Below, one piece after another: positions 33,790-34,528 of a stretch of DNA of 34,528 nucleotides. Position numbers and translations under genes: made by a program. The notes under the pieces are model-generated. The model saw only the letters and a list, made by a program, of their open reading frames with translations. It was not told the origin of the DNA and did not search any database. Source of the stretch: Chryseobacterium gleum (lineage in GTDB: Bacteria; Bacteroidota; Bacteroidia; Flavobacteriales; Flavobacteriaceae); the NCBI GenBank assembly GCA_945881885.1, contig CAMCVI010000014.1, positions 1 through 34,528 on the forward strand, in the 5' to 3' direction. Within the stretch, counting starts at the first letter, position 1; every line of letters begins with the position of its first letter.

Positions 33790-34528
33790 ATGAAAAAAAT
33801 AGTAGCTACACTTTTATTATTTATCAGCTTCATTGGCTATTCTCAAACTAATGGAATTACTTATCAAGCTGTAATCATAAATCCTTCGGGTGAAGAATTG
33901 CCGGGAGTAAACAATACGAATGCGCCATTGGCAAATAAAAACATTTGTTTAAAGTTTTCCATTTTAAATCAGAATTCACAATTTGAATATATTGAAACGA
34001 TTCAAACCACAACTGACGAATTCGGAATGGTAAATTTAATTATTGGTACAGGTGTTCGAATTGGCGGTTCTGCTACTTCATTTTCAAATATAGTTTGGAA
34101 TACCAATCCTAAGCGCTTAAAGGTAGATTTAAGCACAACTGGATTGTGTTCTACTTACACAGAAATTAGCAACCAACCTTTTACGGCGGTTCCTTTTGCT
34201 TTATTTGCCGCTAGTTCAGGCACTTCTGCTGTCACAGCAGGACCCGCTGGACCGCAAGGACCACAAGGAATTCAAGGAATTCAAGGTGTTGCTGGATCGA
34301 CTGGTGCAACTGGACCTCAAGGAATACAAGGTGCAGCTGGAACTAACGGCACAAATGGAACAAACGGACTTGATGGTAAGAGCGTTCTAAACGGTACCTC
34401 AAATCCATCTCCCGCTGATGGAGCAAATGGTGATTTTTTCATTAATACAACGACAAATACTATTTATGGACCAAAAGCATCAGGGGCTTGGCCTTCAACT
34501 GGTACTAATTTAGTGGGACCTGCTGGAC
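33790..34528 (+). CDS. Collagen-like surface protein, 3' end outside window
   Basis: Open from ATG 33790 to the window end (246 codons shown). Signal peptide ~1-18 (LLLFISFIGYSQ). Residues ~19-150 are an N-terminal beta-rich domain beginning TNGITYQAVIINPSGEELPG and ending PFTAVPFALFAASS, which is found at the start of many secreted Bacteroidota collagen-like and tail-fibre-like proteins. Residues 151-198 are sixteen unbroken Gly-X-Y triplets (GPAGPQGPQGIQGIQ, then GTNGTNGTNGLDG). Next comes a linker (NPSPADGANGDFFINTTTNTIYGPK) and another GPAG at the edge. Bacterial collagen-like segments form trimeric triple helices, so a trimeric surface rod is inferred. The C-terminal attachment or head part is not visible. 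Confidence 0.88.
   Translation, partial: MKKIVATLLLFISFIGYSQTNGITYQAVIINPSGEELPGVNNTNAPLANKNICLKFSILNQNSQFEYIETIQTTTDEFGMVNLIIGTGVRIGGSATSFSNIVWNTNPKRLKVDLSTTGLCSTYTEISNQPFTAVPFALFAASSGTSAVTAGPAGPQGPQGIQGIQGVAGSTGATGPQGIQGAAGTNGTNGTNGLDGKSVLNGTSNPSPADGANGDFFINTTTNTIYGPKASGAWPSTGTNLVGPAG

Noticed and set aside
34196..34390. A 64-residue plus-strand frame rich in Leu/Gln/Asp
   Set aside because: It is out of frame with the collagen-like gene, whose frame is open from 33790 to the window end with a signal peptide and Gly-X-Y triplets; the repeat bases create a shadow frame.
1..34528. CRISPR array, tRNA/rRNA genes, insertion sequences, prophage or integrase
   Set aside because: None is visible on either strand by eye: no regular spacer-repeat array, no cloverleaf candidates I could support, and no transposase or recombinase motif in any frame.

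Overview
The window is a strongly AT-rich chromosomal segment from a member of the Bacteroidota, most likely Flavobacterium or a close relative in Flavobacteriaceae. The evidence is the gene content (DUF5686/carboxypeptidase-regulatory fusion, head-GIN protein, GSCFA protein, KTSC protein, DUF5522 mini-protein, type IX secretion sorting domain, ~660-aa urocanate hydratase), poor Shine-Dalgarno signals, and repeated matches to the Bacteroidota promoter (TTTG, 17-23 nt, TAnnTTTG). It reads as core chromosome. I see no integrase, transposase, phage module, CRISPR array, tRNA or rRNA.

Layout. 1-1181: 3' part of an outer-membrane barrel gene cut by the window edge, then a bidirectional terminator. 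1284-6022 (minus): probable operon M28 peptidase > aroQ > head-GIN protein > DUF5686 outer-membrane protein. 6116-6211 (minus): SRP RNA with a textbook promoter. 6299-11036 (plus): glutaminyl cyclase lipoprotein, S9 oligopeptidase, a cysteine synthase/cystathionine beta-synthase-like PLP enzyme and a small secreted protein. 11089-14116 (minus): overlapping operon of an ACC deaminase/D-cysteine desulfhydrase-like enzyme > GH73-LysM lipoprotein > hemL. 14198-19230 (plus): DUF5522 mini-protein, hutU, DUF4136 lipoprotein, long-form aromatic amino acid hydroxylase and rhodanese. 19239-20186 (minus): GSCFA. 20291-22036 (plus): an ABC exporter gene broken by one in-frame TAA. 22090-24726 (minus): alaS. 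24910-28152 (plus): M23 peptidase, MerR regulator, LemA and two TPM-domain proteins. 28222-31058 (minus): KTSC/J-like protein, era and der. 31220-34528: a membrane-bound AraC-type regulator divergent from a three-gene surface cassette (small T9SS-sorted protein, outer-membrane barrel, collagen-like protein running off the window).

How the genes relate. Most are housekeeping: translation and protein targeting (alaS, SRP RNA, era, der), shikimate and heme synthesis (aroQ, hemL), amino-acid turnover (hutU, aromatic hydroxylase, PLP enzymes) and envelope remodelling (M23, GH73, M28, S9). The two parts most worth a second look are the ABC exporter with a single GAA-to-TAA-type nonsense codon and otherwise intact halves, and the 32.4-34.5 kb cassette, whose 256-bp divergent control region carries two palindromes and a 20-bp-period direct repeat. 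No clearly new defence or mobile system is visible. The cassette is the best candidate for an undescribed system, but it is cut at its 3' end.
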